From assembly GCF_019393635.1 (NCBI RefSeq), contig NC_057861.1, positions 726,384,232 to 726,448,231 on the forward strand: 64,000 nt of DNA. Direction: 5' to 3'. The translations under genes were made by a program, and so were the position numbers. Shown piece by piece: positions 10,384-21,252 of the stretch (the stretch's first letter is position 1; each line of letters begins with the position of its first letter). The notes under the pieces are model-generated. The model saw only the letters and a program-made list of their open reading frames with translations. It was not told where the DNA came from and did no database searches. Source of the stretch: Dromiciops gliroides (lineage: Eukaryota; Chordata; Mammalia; Microbiotheria; Microbiotheriidae).

Positions 10384-10385
10384 CC
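10115..10385 (+). repeat. MIR/THER-type SINE with (TTA)n tail
   Basis: tRNA-like start 'atggatagaatattagactt', core 'ttactagctatgtgacactg', 'ctcagttttctcagttgtaa' and 3' 'taaagcactttaaaattc', ending in (TTA)n at about 10351-10382. Confidence 0.8.
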
Positions 10386-10497
10386 CAATTATGTTAATAA
10401 GAGTAAAAGTATCAGGAACCAGAGTCAAACAAGAGGTTGGGAGCAATAATAGCTTCTTTCCAAGCCAGGCTGGGGGCTGTGTGACCACTGGAAGAGA

Positions 10498-10572
10498 GGA
10501 TATAATGTGATATGATATGTTATGATATGATATGATATGATATGACACGACATGATTGATATAATATGACAT
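10498..10572. repeat. (GATAT)n-type simple repeat
   Basis: Tandem 'tatgatatgatatgatat' with small variants. Open frames that cross it are repeat artefacts. Confidence 0.85.
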
Positions 10573-10630
10573 GACAATATATTATATCACATATGGTATA
10601 ATAGATGATATTTAAGATGATTAACTATAC

Positions 10631-10783
10631 TGTTTTGTTTTGTTTTGTTTGCGGGGCAATGAGGATTAAGTGACTTGCCCAGGGTTACACGGCTAGTGTC
10701 AAGTATTTGAGGCTGGATCTGAACTCAGGTGCTCCTGAATCCAAGGCCAGTGCTTTATCCACTGCACCACCTAGCTGCTCCCT
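10631..10783 (-). mobile_element. tRNA-derived SINE (WSINE1-like, subfamily B)
   Basis: Reverse complement copy: 'gcggggcaatgaggattaag' at the tail side, 'ctgcaccacctagctgctcc' at the head side. The A-tail appears as (TTTTG)n. A few bases are missing in the core ('ggctagtgtcaag'). Confidence 0.9.
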
Positions 10784-10879
10784 ATGCACTATAATTAATA
10801 GTATAATACAATATAATATATAATTTAAATGTACATATTTATGTGTGATATAATAGTTTACATTTATGGAGTGTGTTAA

Positions 10880-11095
10880 GGAAGGCTTACAAAGCATTTT
10901 ACTTATGTTATCTACTTTAATCCTCATAATAAAACTTTGAGGTCAATATTATTGTCCTCATTTTACAGATGAGAAAACTAGAGTGACAGAGGTTAAATGA
11001 CTTTCCCAGGTACTTACAGCCAGTAACCATTTGAGGCAGAATTTGAACTCAGATCCTCCTGACTCCAAGTCCAGCATTCTATACTGCCATTAGGG
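10880..11095 (-). repeat. MIR/THER-type SINE
   Basis: 'acaaagcattttacttatgt', 'tcattttacagatgagaaaa', 'ctttcccaggtacttacagc' and 'agatcctcctgactccaag' form an inverted MIR-type copy. Confidence 0.75.
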
Positions 11096-11124
11096 ATGTT
11101 CCAAAGGTTAACAGTTGTTAATAG

Positions 11125-11178
11125 TTTTGCTCTCTCCTCCATTAGATTGATTGTAAGTTCCTTACAGACAGGGACTAG

Positions 11179-11218
<40 letters not shown>

Positions 11219-11535
11219 CTCTGTATTCCCAGTGCTTAACACAGTACCTGGCACATAGTGTTGCTGTTCACTCATGTCCAACTCTTTATGGCCTCGTTTG
11301 GGTTTTCTTGGCAAAGGTACTGGAGTGATTTGCCATTTCCTCTCCCAGCTCATTTTACAGATGAGGAAACTGAGGCAAACAGGGTTAAGTGACTTGCCCA
11401 GGGTCACACAGTTAGTAAGTGTCTAAGGCCAGATTTGAATTCATGAAGATGAGTCTTGATTCCAAGTCCAGTGCTCTACCATTATACCACCTAGCTGCAC
11501 ATGGCATTTAATAAATACCTATTGACTGATTGATT
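11125..11535 (+). repeat. L2-type 3' end, interrupted by a SINE and a (TC)n run
   Basis: 'gattgattgtaagttcctta', 'cagggactaggtc', then (TC)n at 11186-11222, 'cagtgcttaacacagtacct', 'ggcacatag' and, after the insertion, 'catttaataaatacctattg'. The inserted SINE occupies 11262-11500. Confidence 0.7.
11262..11500 (-). mobile_element. tRNA-head SINE with BovB/RTE-type tail
   Basis: Reverse copy of the same family as 6.7 kb: 'actcatgtccaactctttat', 'gatttgccatttcctctccc', 'gtgacttgcccagggtcac', 'ataccacctagctgc'. Flanks 'cacatag' and 'cacatgg' are a likely 7-bp duplication. Confidence 0.8.
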
Positions 11536-11549
11536 GAGTAGTAATCATA

Positions 11550-11690
11550 ATAATAATAATTCATATTTACATACTCCTTGAAGGTTTTAAACAATGTTTT
11601 TCTCAAAAGAACCATGAGAAGGAGTTAGTTCAAGTATTACTATTCCCATTTTCTAGATGAAAGAAACTGAGATGGAGAGACTTGTTTTCA
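11550..11690 (-). repeat. MIR-type fragment
   Basis: 'ttcatatttacatactcctt' and 'attcccattttctagatgaa' fit a diverged inverted MIR-type repeat. Confidence 0.5.
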
Positions 11691-13249
11691 CGAAGCCCAG
11701 TTTATTGAGTGTCAGAAGGAGTACAAGAGCCCACCCGGATCCTCTGACAGGAAATCCGTTTATAACAGCATCTGCCTAATCAGGGAGAGAACTGGACCCT
11801 AAAAGGTCATTCAATTCAATTTTTAAAATGTATCAAGTCCTACATTCTGAGGATACAAAACCATTCAATGAAACAGTCCCTGTCCTGTAGAAGCTTACCA
11901 CCTCCTGGAGGGATATAATAGAAATCCTGTTGTTTCTTCTACTATCCCCTTTTCCCTATCCAGGTCTATCTGCTCTCTAATCTACTTCAACCTCAATATA
12001 GGCAGAAGTATTGAAGGGTGGTGGACTATGGGGGTGGGAGTGGGGATTGACTCATAATTGGAGAGGGCAGTAAAGGAAGTGAAAAATCTCATTAAAAAAA
12101 TGTTCTCCCCCTCTCAAGCACTTTGACTTTCTGATTAAACTATTCACTTTGTATCTAGGAGAGTTTGGGCTATAAAATGGTGGGGCAAGGAGAGAAAGAA
12201 GGAAATAAATTCTTCATAATTGTTTTAACCCTCTACTAGAGAAGATCCATACTGTTCGAATATATAACCAATAGGTCATACATTAATATAATATGTTTTG
12301 CCATAAGAGACTTTTAAACAATACACTAAAAAAATTAATTTGGAATTTATGTATACTCTGCCATTTAGATGCATTAAATGATGGAAGCCTTTCCTTATAT
12401 TTTGCAAATATCTTTTTATATATTATTCAATTCAGTTCATTTTTATATCTTTAATCATAAAACTATAAAAACAAGATGATATTGCTATCAATAGCATGTA
12501 ATTATGTAACAACTCATTGGGCAAGAAAGAGCACATTTCAGGTGGTGATGTAAGCAAGGGATATTTTGGGGGTATTAACAACCTTGAGTATTAAAGTTGA
12601 GAGACTGAAACGAATTGATGGGGTTACAAGGCAGCTCTGGCAGTTAAAATATAGGCAGGAAATAATAAATCAGCCAAATCGTTGTAAGAAAATTGAATAT
12701 TGTGTAGAAAGATTAACAGAACTACAAAGGAATGGAGAGGCCTATGCCTGTAGCTTGGAATGGTAATGAGAATATTGGAAATGAATAAGTCTTCATCGTC
12801 CTTGAAAAATCATTACCTCTTATGTGAAAAGACATCCTACCATCTGTATTCTTACCTGAAGTGATACATTTGTTTGCAGCCCTGTTCACCAAAAATGTCT
12901 GAAAAATGGCAGAAATGCATACTGGCTTCTAGCAGGAAATAACAATGTTTGGAGTGATCAAAAGGCATTTTCTTTTCTTTTTTTCTTTATAAAGGCAGTA
13001 GTCATTTAAAACATTTCTTTTTAAAAGGGTAGTATTCAAGTCCAATGAATCCTCCCTTTCTCTCAAATACAGATGAATATTTAATAGAAAATTTGTCTAA
13101 CTACTAAAAATACATCAGTGGAAATCAATTGAGGATATGAAATTAAGAGTTTAAATGATATATATTGAAAACACATATTTTTTTCTTCTAATACAATGAT
13201 ATAACAAATTATTGCTTATTAAATGCTGAGAAATCCTACATAGAGAGGC
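11691..13249. other. Intergenic, no gene seen
   Basis: No gene found. 'aagcccagtttattgagtgt' at about 11695 looks like the polyadenylation part of a minus-strand LTR, but no boundaries can be drawn. 12.2-13.2 kb is AT-rich and appears single-copy. Confidence 0.5.
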
Positions 13250-13345
13250 AACATGTCATAAAGGATAGAATGATGTCTTTCAAATGAAGAAGACTTTAAT
13301 TCAAGGTCTACCCCTATCATAGACTGGTAAATCCATTTCACTTTT
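13250..13345 (+). repeat. Diverged tRNA/MIR-type fragment
   Basis: 'catgtcataaaggatagaat', 'agaagactttaattcaaggt' and 'actggtaaatccatttcac' retain the order of a tRNA-type SINE but are strongly diverged. Confidence 0.4.
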
Positions 13346-13511
13346 ATGTGTCTAGGAAACTCTCTGATACTATGAGTTATTATGGAGTTGTTGAACTATA
13401 TCAGGGAGGGAGTTTCCATGTTAAGAGCTCCAAACATCAATGAAATGAAAGATTTTAACCCCCTCCATACCACAAACACACACACATTTGGTTTGTGGGT
13501 TTTGGGTTGTT

Positions 13512-13658
13512 GTTTTTTTTTGAGCAGGGCAATGAGAGTTAAGTGACTTGCCCAGGGTCACACAGGTAGTAAGTATCAAGTGTTTGAGGCTGGATTTGAA
13601 CTCAGGTCCTCCTGAATCCAGGGCAGTGCTTTATCTACTGCACCACCTAGTTGTCCAT
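13512..13658 (-). mobile_element. tRNA-derived SINE (WSINE1-like, subfamily B)
   Basis: 'gagcagggcaatgagagtta' to 'ctgcaccacctagttgtcc', with the T-run (A-tail) on the left. Confidence 0.92.
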
Positions 13659-13689
13659 GGTTTTTTGTTTTTGTTTTAATACCACATAA

Positions 13690-13852
13690 GATGGAGCATG
13701 GTCCAATGGAGGGAGCACTAAGCTTGGAATCAGGAAGATATAATTCAACTCTCACCTCTGACATATAAACTATGTTATCAGAAGCCAGTAACTTTACATT
13801 CTGGAGCCTCAGACAACTCTCTAAGATCATGCATTTAAAGAAGGATGGTACC
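13690..13852 (+). repeat. MIR-type SINE fragment
   Basis: 'agatggagcatggtccaatg', 'cttggaatcaggaagatata' and 'ctggagcctcagacaactc' match the head and core of an old tRNA-type SINE. Confidence 0.5.
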
Positions 13853-13854
13853 TT

Positions 13855-15060
13855 AGAGTCAGTCAGTCAGGAAATGTTTATCAAATGCCTACTATGTGCC
13901 AGGCACCATACTAACTCCTTGAAACACAAAGAAAGGTACCCCCCCCCAAAAAAAAACCAGTCCCTGATCTTAAGGAACTCACAGTCTAATAGGAGAGACA
14001 ACATGCAAACTACTATACACAAAAAAGATACATACAGGATAAGTTGTAGATAAACAAAGACAAAAGGCATTTGCATTAAGGAGGGTTAGGAAAGGTTTCT
14101 TGTAGAAAGTGGGATTTTGGATGAGACTTGAAGGAATCCAAGAAAGCCAGGAAGTAGACATGTGGGAGAGAAATACAGGCGTGAGTAAGACAATGAAAAT
14201 CTACAGACTCAAGAGATGGAGTGTTTTGTTTCAAGAGTAAGAATGCCCGTGTTACTGAATTGCAGTGTACATGGGAGGGAGAAAGTTTGTAAAAATGACA
14301 AATGGGATTTTATATTTGATTTTGGAGGTGATGGGGAGGTACTGGAATCTATCAAATTGGGAGGGAGGTGACATGGTCACATTTGCACTTTGTGAAGATT
14401 AATTTGATAGCTACAGGGTTGATGGCCTGCTGTGGTAAGAGACTTGAGGCAAGAAGATCAACTAGAATAGTCCAGGCATGAAGGAATGTGAGCCTTCATC
14501 AGAGTAATGACCCTATCAGAGGAGAAAAGGGTACACCATGTGACACATTTTACGAAGGTAAAGTCAACAGGACTTTGCAACAGGTTGGATATGGTGGGGG
14601 ATGAGAGAGAGTAAGGAATCAAGGATAACACCTAGATTGTGAGCCTGTGTGACTAAGAGGATGGTGGCACCCTCTACAGTAATAAGAAAGGGAGGAATAT
14701 AAAAGGTCCTGGGGAAGATGATAAGTTCAGTTTGGACCATGTTGAATTTAAGATTTCCATGGGACTTCCAGTTTGAGGCATCCAATACATAGTAGTAGAT
14801 ATGAGATTGGCAGTCAGGAAAGAGGTTAGTGCTAGAAAAGTAGACCTGGGAATTATCAGCCTAGAGGTGATAATTGAATCCACAAGAATCAATGAAATCA
14901 CTAAGATTAACAGGAAAAAATGAGAGAAGAAAAGGATTTCCGGGACAAAGTATTGGGGGGACAACCATGGTTAATGAGCATGAGATAAATGAAGATCAAA
15001 CAATAGAGACTGGTGGTGGAGGTGCCTAAATCAAAGGTGGTACCATGAGTCTAAAATGGA
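13855..15060 (+). repeat. Ancient long non-coding repeat (family not assigned)
   Basis: Best copy in the window: 'aatgcctactatgtgccagg', 'cacagtctaataggagagac', 'gatgagacttgaaggaatcc', 'ggtgacatggtcacatttgc', 'aatagtccaggcatgaagga', 'gggatgagagagagtaagga', 'aggatggtggcaccctctac', 'ctagaggtgataattgaatc'. The order matches the 4.9-5.9 kb copy throughout. No coding frame. Minus-strand open frames here are by-products. Confidence 0.8.
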
Positions 15061-15220
15061 CTCTAATGGGAGAATGAGCTTTTAACAGAGATATAAGATG
15101 CTATCCTACTGGTAATTTCAATTCCTTCTTTGGGAGCTTTTGAACTCTTGTTACCTCTTCCTGTATTTTCTGTAGGTATTCTCGTTAGTCCTTTTTGTCT
15201 TCTATGTTTTCCATAATTTT

Positions 15221-15508
15221 AATAATGGTTGTCCTCTACACTGAATGCATTTTTTCACTTTGGTACTCGATTAGGAGCTGAGGATTCTGGAGTGCACATT
15301 TATGGAAGCCCAGGCATGAAAACAATTGGGGATTTCCCAGAGTGAAGTCTGAATGGAGACATACAAACCAAAGAGATAGTTATCTTTTCCAGGCCATTCC
15401 TAAAATTAGATCCAATTCATGTAAAAGCATAGCTTCCAGGATTCTTGGTCATGGATTATATGACCATGATCACATTAGCTAATTATATTACTGTTTACTG
15501 GCTATATC
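15221..15508 (+). repeat. Diverged direct repeat, copy 1
   Basis: Matches 17094-17368 in order: 'ctgaggattctgga', 'gacatacaaaccaaag', 'catggattat' and 'actgtttac' are shared. I do not recognise the family. It may be a local duplication or two insertions of one unnamed element. Confidence 0.7.
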
Positions 15509-15589
15509 TTTATCAGCTCTATCATCTACATCTCTATCACCTCTGTCATAAATATATATATTTCATCCCTATCATTTATCCATATGACG

Positions 15590-15621
15590 ATATTTCTATC
15601 ATCTATCTATCTATCTATCTA

Positions 15622-15663
<42 letters not shown>

Positions 15664-15725
15664 CATCCATCTCCATCTATCATCTATCTACCTATTTATC
15701 TATCTATCTTTCATTATCTATAGTT
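15590..15725. repeat. Compound (CTAT)n/(CTGT)n microsatellite
   Basis: About six CTAT units, then about ten CTGT units (to about 15662), then decayed 'ctatctatc' runs. Overlapping frames rich in YLSI and CLSV are translations of the repeat, not genes. Confidence 0.93.
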
Positions 15726-16659
15726 ATCTAACTCTCATCTCTGTCATTTATTTCCATCCATCTGTTCGTCTTTCTGTTTATAATTTATATATCCATTTTT
15801 CTATCAACTGAACAGTTTGTACAAAATCTTGTATTTTCACAGTAGGTAGGAAATAGCACATAAAAAACAACCTTCAAAAAAAATAAAAATAACAGGTCTC
15901 AATTTACTCCGCCTATTGCAGAGGCCTTAATGCAAATTTAAGTATGCAAGGCAGGTGTCACAAAAGCTTTTGAAAAAGTGTAAAGCTGACAGTATTCGGT
16001 AATAAAATAATAATCACTGTGTGTATCTCTGATGAAATGAGATTTAATCCATTTGAGTTCCTAATTGTGTGCCACAGTACATTGGAGATGGATAGTTCTA
16101 TTGTCTTCACTGTTCAGAATATGAAATTCAAAGCAATATGCAAGATGTCTAGAAATAAGCCTGCTTAATGAACCAGCAAATTAGACCTTTCTATCTCTTT
16201 ATTTAACATCAAGTTCTATGAATTTATCGGAGTTCATTACAAAGGTGCAAAATTTAAAGAAATGCCACTAAATTTCTTTTTGATTAGAACTAATGACTTT
16301 GAAAAAGACTTCATATTTGTAGAGAGCCATTATTTATTATTGAATTCATATGGCATCAAGTAATAAATGCACAATCTTATCTTGGTTGTTTCTGTTATTT
16401 TTATAATACAGTCATACAAATCAGAAGAAATAGTCCCTTGAACAAAAATGGCATTCAGAAAAATAATTTTCTTCTAGACCCATGTTAAGGCTGATTGAGT
16501 GTTATTTTGAAGATCACTTTTAATTGTTGCTCCCTGGATTAAAAAATAAACAAGCAAACCAGTGACTTTCTAAGTGTTACCTTAATAACAACTTTACCTT
16601 TTTGCATAGATTAGGGATTCCTAACCTTATAGGTTCTGCCAGGATTTTTGTTTTAATAT
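15726..16659. other. Intergenic, single-copy-looking
   Basis: No repeat family or coding region recognised. AT-rich and fairly low in simple repeats; a reasonable place to look for conserved non-coding sequence. Confidence 0.45.
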
Positions 16660-16890
16660 TGTGAGAAACAGGTGCAGACCACCTCAAAATAAGTTCTTTC
16701 AGAGGCAGCTTTGGTATAACAAAAAGCCTTTATTGCATTCTCATGACAATGGGCTCTCACAGAAAGAAAAGCAGTGAGTGCCAATGCTGAAAGCAAGAAC
16801 CTTGTATGTATGTTTTGGAAGCTTTGAATAAGGAAATAGGACAGGGGAAAAGTCTGGATCTCCCCCATAAGTGGTTATTAATATCATTTC
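16660..16890 (-). mobile_element. Solo LTR fossil, endogenous retrovirus (class I-like)
   Basis: On the minus strand it reads as the 3' part of an LTR: a polyadenylation signal in 'gcaataaaggctttttgtta', a short R/U5 and a terminal CA at 16660 ('...ctgtttctcaca'). No internal retroviral region is nearby and the upstream U3 border is unclear, so it is an incomplete old solo LTR. Confidence 0.6.
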
Positions 16891-16899
16891 TCTCAGATA

Positions 16900-17060
16900 G
16901 TCTCAGATAGGCTTATTAAGTGCTTACTATGAGCCAGATACTTTGCTAAGGAAAAAAAAAGTTTTGAAGGAGCTTACATTCTTAGTGATAGAGACATGTA
17001 CATAAAAGTATATTAATAAGATATATGCACAGTAGAGGGAAAGCATTAGCTCCTGGGGGT
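16900..17060 (+). repeat. 5' piece of the ancient long repeat
   Basis: 'aagtgcttactatgagccag', 'aaggagcttacattcttagt' and 'agagacatgtacataaaag' match the start of the 13.9 kb element. Confidence 0.5.
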
Positions 17061-17093
17061 GGGGACCAGAAAAAATATTACAAAAAATGTTAA

Positions 17094-17368
17094 ATAATTG
17101 CTGTCCTCTATCTTATATGCATTTGTTTCCTTTGGTACTTGAGCAGAAACTGAGGATTCTGGAACCCACATTTGTGGAAACCTAGGCATGAGAATATTTG
17201 GGTATTTCCCAGCATAGACTCTGGATGGGGACATACAAACCAAAGGAATAGTCCCTTTATAGGGGCCAATTCTAGAATGCGATTCAGTCCATGTTAGGTC
17301 ATAGTTTGTAGGATTCTAGATCATGGATTACATGAGCATTGGTTAATTGCATAACTGTTTACATATAC
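17094..17368 (+). repeat. Diverged direct repeat, copy 2
   Basis: Second copy of the 15221-15508 unit, offset by about 1.87 kb. The L3/CR1 element starts shortly after it. Confidence 0.7.
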
Positions 17369-17471
17369 CTAGTTATCTATTCTTGTGGAGAACATGGAGA
17401 GAGATGGATTAGAATATCATCAGATGGGTTCAAAGCTGGTTGGATGGCCAATCTCAAAAATTAATTGTTTG

Positions 17472-17603
17472 CAGGAGATAAAGCACTGGTCCTGGATTCA
17501 GGAGGACCTGAGTTCAGACATTTCTGGCCTCAGACGTTTGACATTTACTAACTCTGTGACCCTGGCAAGTCACTTAACCCTCATTGCTCTGCAAAAAATA
17601 ATA
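17472..17603 (+). mobile_element. tRNA-derived SINE (WSINE1-like, subfamily B, 5' truncated)
   Basis: Begins in the head at 'ggagataaagcactggtcct' and runs to 'cattgctctgcaaaaaat'. A small insertion lies in the core near 'gttcagacatttctgg'. Nested in the L3/CR1 relic. Confidence 0.85.
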
Positions 17604-17817
17604 ATAGCTTAATGTCAATGTGACTGGAAGTCTCCACTAGAGCACCCCAGGGAGCTGTACTTAGCTCTATACTCTTTAATATTTTTGTTGCCAATATTTT
17701 GCTAAAGACCTAGATAGGATGCTCATCAAATTTATATATGACACAAATCTAGGAGGAGTGACTAACAGCAGATGACTTAGTCCTTGGGATCCAAATTAGA
17801 GTGTTGGGCTAAAGCTT

Positions 17818-18250
17818 ATAAGATCTTAACAATTGGTCTGATCCCTTCCTGGCAAACAGAGGGAGAAGAAATGAAAGCAGTGTCAGATTTCACATTCTTA
17901 GGGTCAAAGATCACTGCAGATGGTGACTACATTCATAAAATTAAAAGATGCTTATTCCTTGGAAAGAAAGCTATGACAAATTTGGACAGCACACTAAGAA
18001 GCAGCTATATCACCTTGCCAACAAATACTTTGGCCATATAATGAGAAGATGAGACTCATGGGAAAAGACTCTGATGTTGGGAAAGATTGAAGGCAAAAGG
18101 ATAAGGAGATGGCAGAGGATGGAGATGGAGAGACAGTTTCATAGAAGCAATGAACATGAGCTTGGACAGAATTTAACAGATAGCAAAGGATGGAAGGACC
18201 TGGCATGCTATGGGTCTCAAAGAGTCAGACATGACTGAACAACAAAAACA
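17818..18250 (+). mobile_element. BovB (RTE-BovB) LINE 3' fragment
   Basis: One frame reads FLGSKITADGDYIHKIKR then LGKKAMTNLDSTL, characteristic of the C-terminal part of the BovB polyprotein. After a loss it resumes at 'tttggccatataatgagaag' (FGHIMRR), 'ctctgatgttgggaaagatt' (LMLGKIE) and ends with 'tcaaagagtcagacatgact', the BovB 3' end. Compared with bovine BovB as I recall it, the segment between TLPTN and FGHIMRR is deleted. It sits inside an L3/CR1 element, so it is the younger insertion. Confidence 0.88.
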
Positions 18251-19003
18251 ACTAATACTTAGGTAAAAAAAAAAAAACCATCAATTTCAGGAGGCCAAGA
18301 TGTGTAGATACATAGAAAGATAGCAACTTGCGAAAAGAGATCTGGGGATCTTAGTGAACTGCAAGCTCTATGTGAGTCACCAAAGTGATGTGGCAATCAA
18401 AAAAGCTAATGTGATCTTGGTCTGCATTGAGAGGAGGAGAGCTTCCTGAAATAGGGAAGTAACAGTCCCCCATACTCTGACCTTGTCGCATATCACCTTG
18501 AACATTATATTCATTCTGTATATCACAGTATAAGGACATTGGTCATCTAGGGTGTCCAAAGAAGCACAGCCAGGCTTGTGAAAGTCCTTGAATCCATGTC
18601 ATATGAGAATCAGTTGAATAAACTGGGAGTTTGTGCTGGAGAAAAACAAACAAACTCAGAGACAACATGATAACTTTCTTTAAGTATCTGGAGGTTTACC
18701 ATGTGAAAAAAGGACTAGATGTTTTGTTTTGATTTTTCATTTTGTACCAGAAGCCAGATTCAGGATCAATAAGTAGAAGCTACAAATAGGCATGGTTATT
18801 CTCACCATCAGGGGAAAAAATTCCTAACACTTAGAAATGTTCAAAAATAGAATGGGCTGCCTCAAGAGCTGCCTTCTTGGAGGTCACCAAGCAAAGCTGG
18901 ACCCCAATTCATTGAGGATGTTATTGTACATATGCCTTTTGTGGATGGATTGAACTGAATGACCACTGGGATGCCTTCCAACTCTCAAATTCTCTGTTTT
19001 TTG

Positions 19004-19734
19004 GAATTTACTTTTCAAAAGGGCATTCTGCATCCACCGAGAGAAGGAGCTTTCTCTGAAATATGAAAAACATCAATATAGTTTATATGATATGAAAGTA
19101 ATATTTATTTCAGCAAACCTAACCACAACAAAACTTGTTAAATGATCTTTAAATATCAGGAGAGTAATTGTCCAGCCATTTTATATTGCTATTTTGAATG
19201 ATATATGATATGTTTGTGGTAAAGAATTTAATCTATCTGAAGCAAGAAGGCAAAAACATTTTTTAAAAAATAGGCATGACTATTACTTATATTTAGATCT
19301 ACCATTATCTAGGAAGACACGTTCCTAAAGTTGAAAGTAATACAAGTGATATGCTTACATGCTTTTAAAAGATAAATGGAATAAAAAAAAGATAAATGGA
19401 ATAACCACAGTTATAAATATAGAATTTCCATCTGGGAACAGGAACATGAAAAGAGATTGCTATTAGATAACATGCAGATGACAGGGGAGGATATATGTCA
19501 AAATATGTTCATTCAATATTGTAAGATAAAAAGAAAAGAGTTACCACAGTCATACAAATGGCATATTACCATGGGTCAAAAACCATAAATCAAGAATGTT
19601 GGCATAGGGATCATCCAGTTCATGCATACATTTTATAAATGAGGAAACAGACATAGGGAAGTAAAGTGACTTGCCCAAGGTCATGTAGAAAATAAAGGGT
19701 AGAATCTAAAATCAAGCCAAGATTTTCTTCTTTT
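19004..19734. other. Intergenic, no gene seen
   Basis: Mostly unrecognised AT-rich sequence. 'agataaatggaataa' is tandemly duplicated at about 19370-19405. An inverted MIR-type fragment lies at about 19618-19700 ('tgaggaaacagacatagg', 'tgacttgcccaaggtcatgt'). Confidence 0.5.
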
Positions 19735-19863
19735 TTAACTTTTTCTAATTACATACATTTATTTTCTTTCAACTTTCCTCCAACTGAAATAAAGAAAAGA
19801 AGTGAAAAACAAAACCTTTGTTACGAATATGTATAGTCAAAATAAATTCCAATATAAGACAGA

Positions 19864-19914
<51 letters not shown>

Positions 19915-20930
19915 CATTCATCTTGGGTCCATCACCTCTCTTATTGAGAGATGGATAGCATATTTCATCAATCCTTTGGAACTGTGACTGGTGACTGTAT
20001 TGATCAGAATTCTAAAGTCTTTCAAAGGCCTTTTCCTTTAAAATGTTGCTGTTATATAAATTGCTCTTCTGATTTTGCTCACTTCTCTCTCAACTGGTTC
20101 ACATCAGTATTTCCAGGTTATTCTGAGACTGTTCCTTTCATCATTTCATTATATTCATATGTTATGACTTATTTAGCTATTTCCCAATTGGTTGGCATGC
20201 CCTTAGTTTCCAATTTTTTTCTACTACAAAAAAGGGCTACTAGAAATACTATTATACATTTAGGTCTTTGTTACTCGTTCTTTGATCTTTTTAGGGTATA
20301 GGCCTAATAATGGTATCACTGGGAGCAAAGGATAGATATGGTTTAGTTACTTTTGGAGAATAATCACAAATTGCTTTCCAGAATGGCTAGGTCAATGCAT
20401 AGATCCACCAACTGTGCATCAGTGTTTCTGTTTTACCACCATACCTTCAATAGCGATCATTTTCATTTTTTGTCATCTTTGCTAATCTAATGGGTATGAG
20501 AGAAGTAGAAGCTCAGATTAATTTTTATATAGCTATCGATACATAAAGTCTTTTTATATAGCTATTGATAGCTTGAATTTCATCTTTTGAAAACTGGCAG
20601 TTCATATTCCTTGACTACTAGGAAATGGCTTCCTTTTCTTATAAAATTTAAGTATTTCCTTATTACTTTGGGAAAGAGACCTTCGTAAAGAAGCTTTCTT
20701 TGAACATTTTCCCCATCTATTTCCTTTGTAATTTTAGCTGAATTGGTTTTGTTTGTGGGAAAATTTGGGTTTTTAAAAAAAAATTGTGTAATAAAAACTA
20801 TCCATTTTATATTTTGAAATAATTTCTGTTATTTGTTTGGTTATGAACTCTTCCTCTATCCATAGATCCACAAAGTAATTTCTTTCCATCTTCTTGAAAA
20901 TTTATAGTATTTGAATTTTTTCTTTTTTTA
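19735..20930 (-). mobile_element. L1 LINE, ORF2 end plus 3' UTR
   Basis: Reverse-strand L1. The plus strand shows the inverted 3' UTR ('tatttcccaattggttggca', 'gctttccagaatggctaggt', 'aactgtgcatcagtgtttct', 'tttgtcatctttgctaatct') and then the inverted ORF2 end ('ggttatgaactcttcctcta', 'tccatagatccaca'). A (GT)n run at 19867-19912 lies near the 3' end. 'tttttatatagctat' is directly repeated at about 20523 and 20551. Heavily decayed. Confidence 0.82.
19867..19912. repeat. (GT)n microsatellite
   Basis: About 23 uninterrupted GT units inside the L1 3' region; likely variable in length. Confidence 0.95.
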
Positions 20931-21114
20931 TTGATAGTCAAAGAATTGCTGTATCTATCATCTATCTCTATATATCTCTATCTCTGTCATCTTCATCTCT
21001 ATATTTTCTCTCTCTACTCCCTCTCTCCCAGCCTCCAGCCACTTAGGCCCAATCTGAGGCTACCAGTAGGGATGTGATTTTCTACCTCCATCCTCTCCCC
21101 AACTGGCATAGAAC
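20931..21114. other. Pyrimidine-rich simple-sequence DNA
   Basis: Decayed 'atctatctctatatatctct' then C/T-rich sequence. No gene. Confidence 0.6.
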
Positions 21115-21252
21115 TTTCATATATTTGTTATCTCCCTCAATTGGAGAGTAAACTCCTTAGGAGCAGAGAGTCTCATTTCTGTTTGTAACCCCAGAGCTTA
21201 GCATTATGTTTAACACATAGTAATTAGTTAATAAATGCTTTTTAATTAATTC
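21115..21252 (+). repeat. L2-type 3' end
   Basis: 'gagagtaaactccttaggag', 'cagagagtctcatttctgtt', 'cccagagcttagcattatgt' and 'agttaataaatgctttttaa' form the L2 3' tail. Confidence 0.7.

Larger units (their letters stand above)
17385..19003 (+). mobile_element. L3/CR1 LINE relic, with two nested insertions
   Basis: Reverse-transcriptase landmarks remain in order: 'gtctccactagagcacccca' (the V-S-S-G-V-P-Q region), 'atactctttaatatttttgt' (LFNIF), then after the inserts 'gctaatgtgatcttggtctg' and 'aagtccttgaatccatgtca'. It ends in the typical CR1/L3 3' tail 'gatgccttccaactctcaaa'. A SINE (17472-17603) and a BovB piece (17818-18250) lie inside. Many stops and frameshifts; not functional. Confidence 0.85.

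Noticed and set aside
10498-10572. Repeated 'tatgatatga' as a CRISPR-like array
   Set aside because: Simple tandem repeat without spacers, in a vertebrate genome.
15445-15811. Frames rich in YLSIYLSVCLS
   Set aside because: Direct translations of the CTAT/CTGT microsatellite.
15512-17094. The direct-repeat pair as the two LTRs of one provirus
   Set aside because: The interval between them holds a microsatellite, single-copy sequence, an unrelated minus-strand LTR fossil and an ancient repeat piece, with no retroviral gene or primer-binding region.
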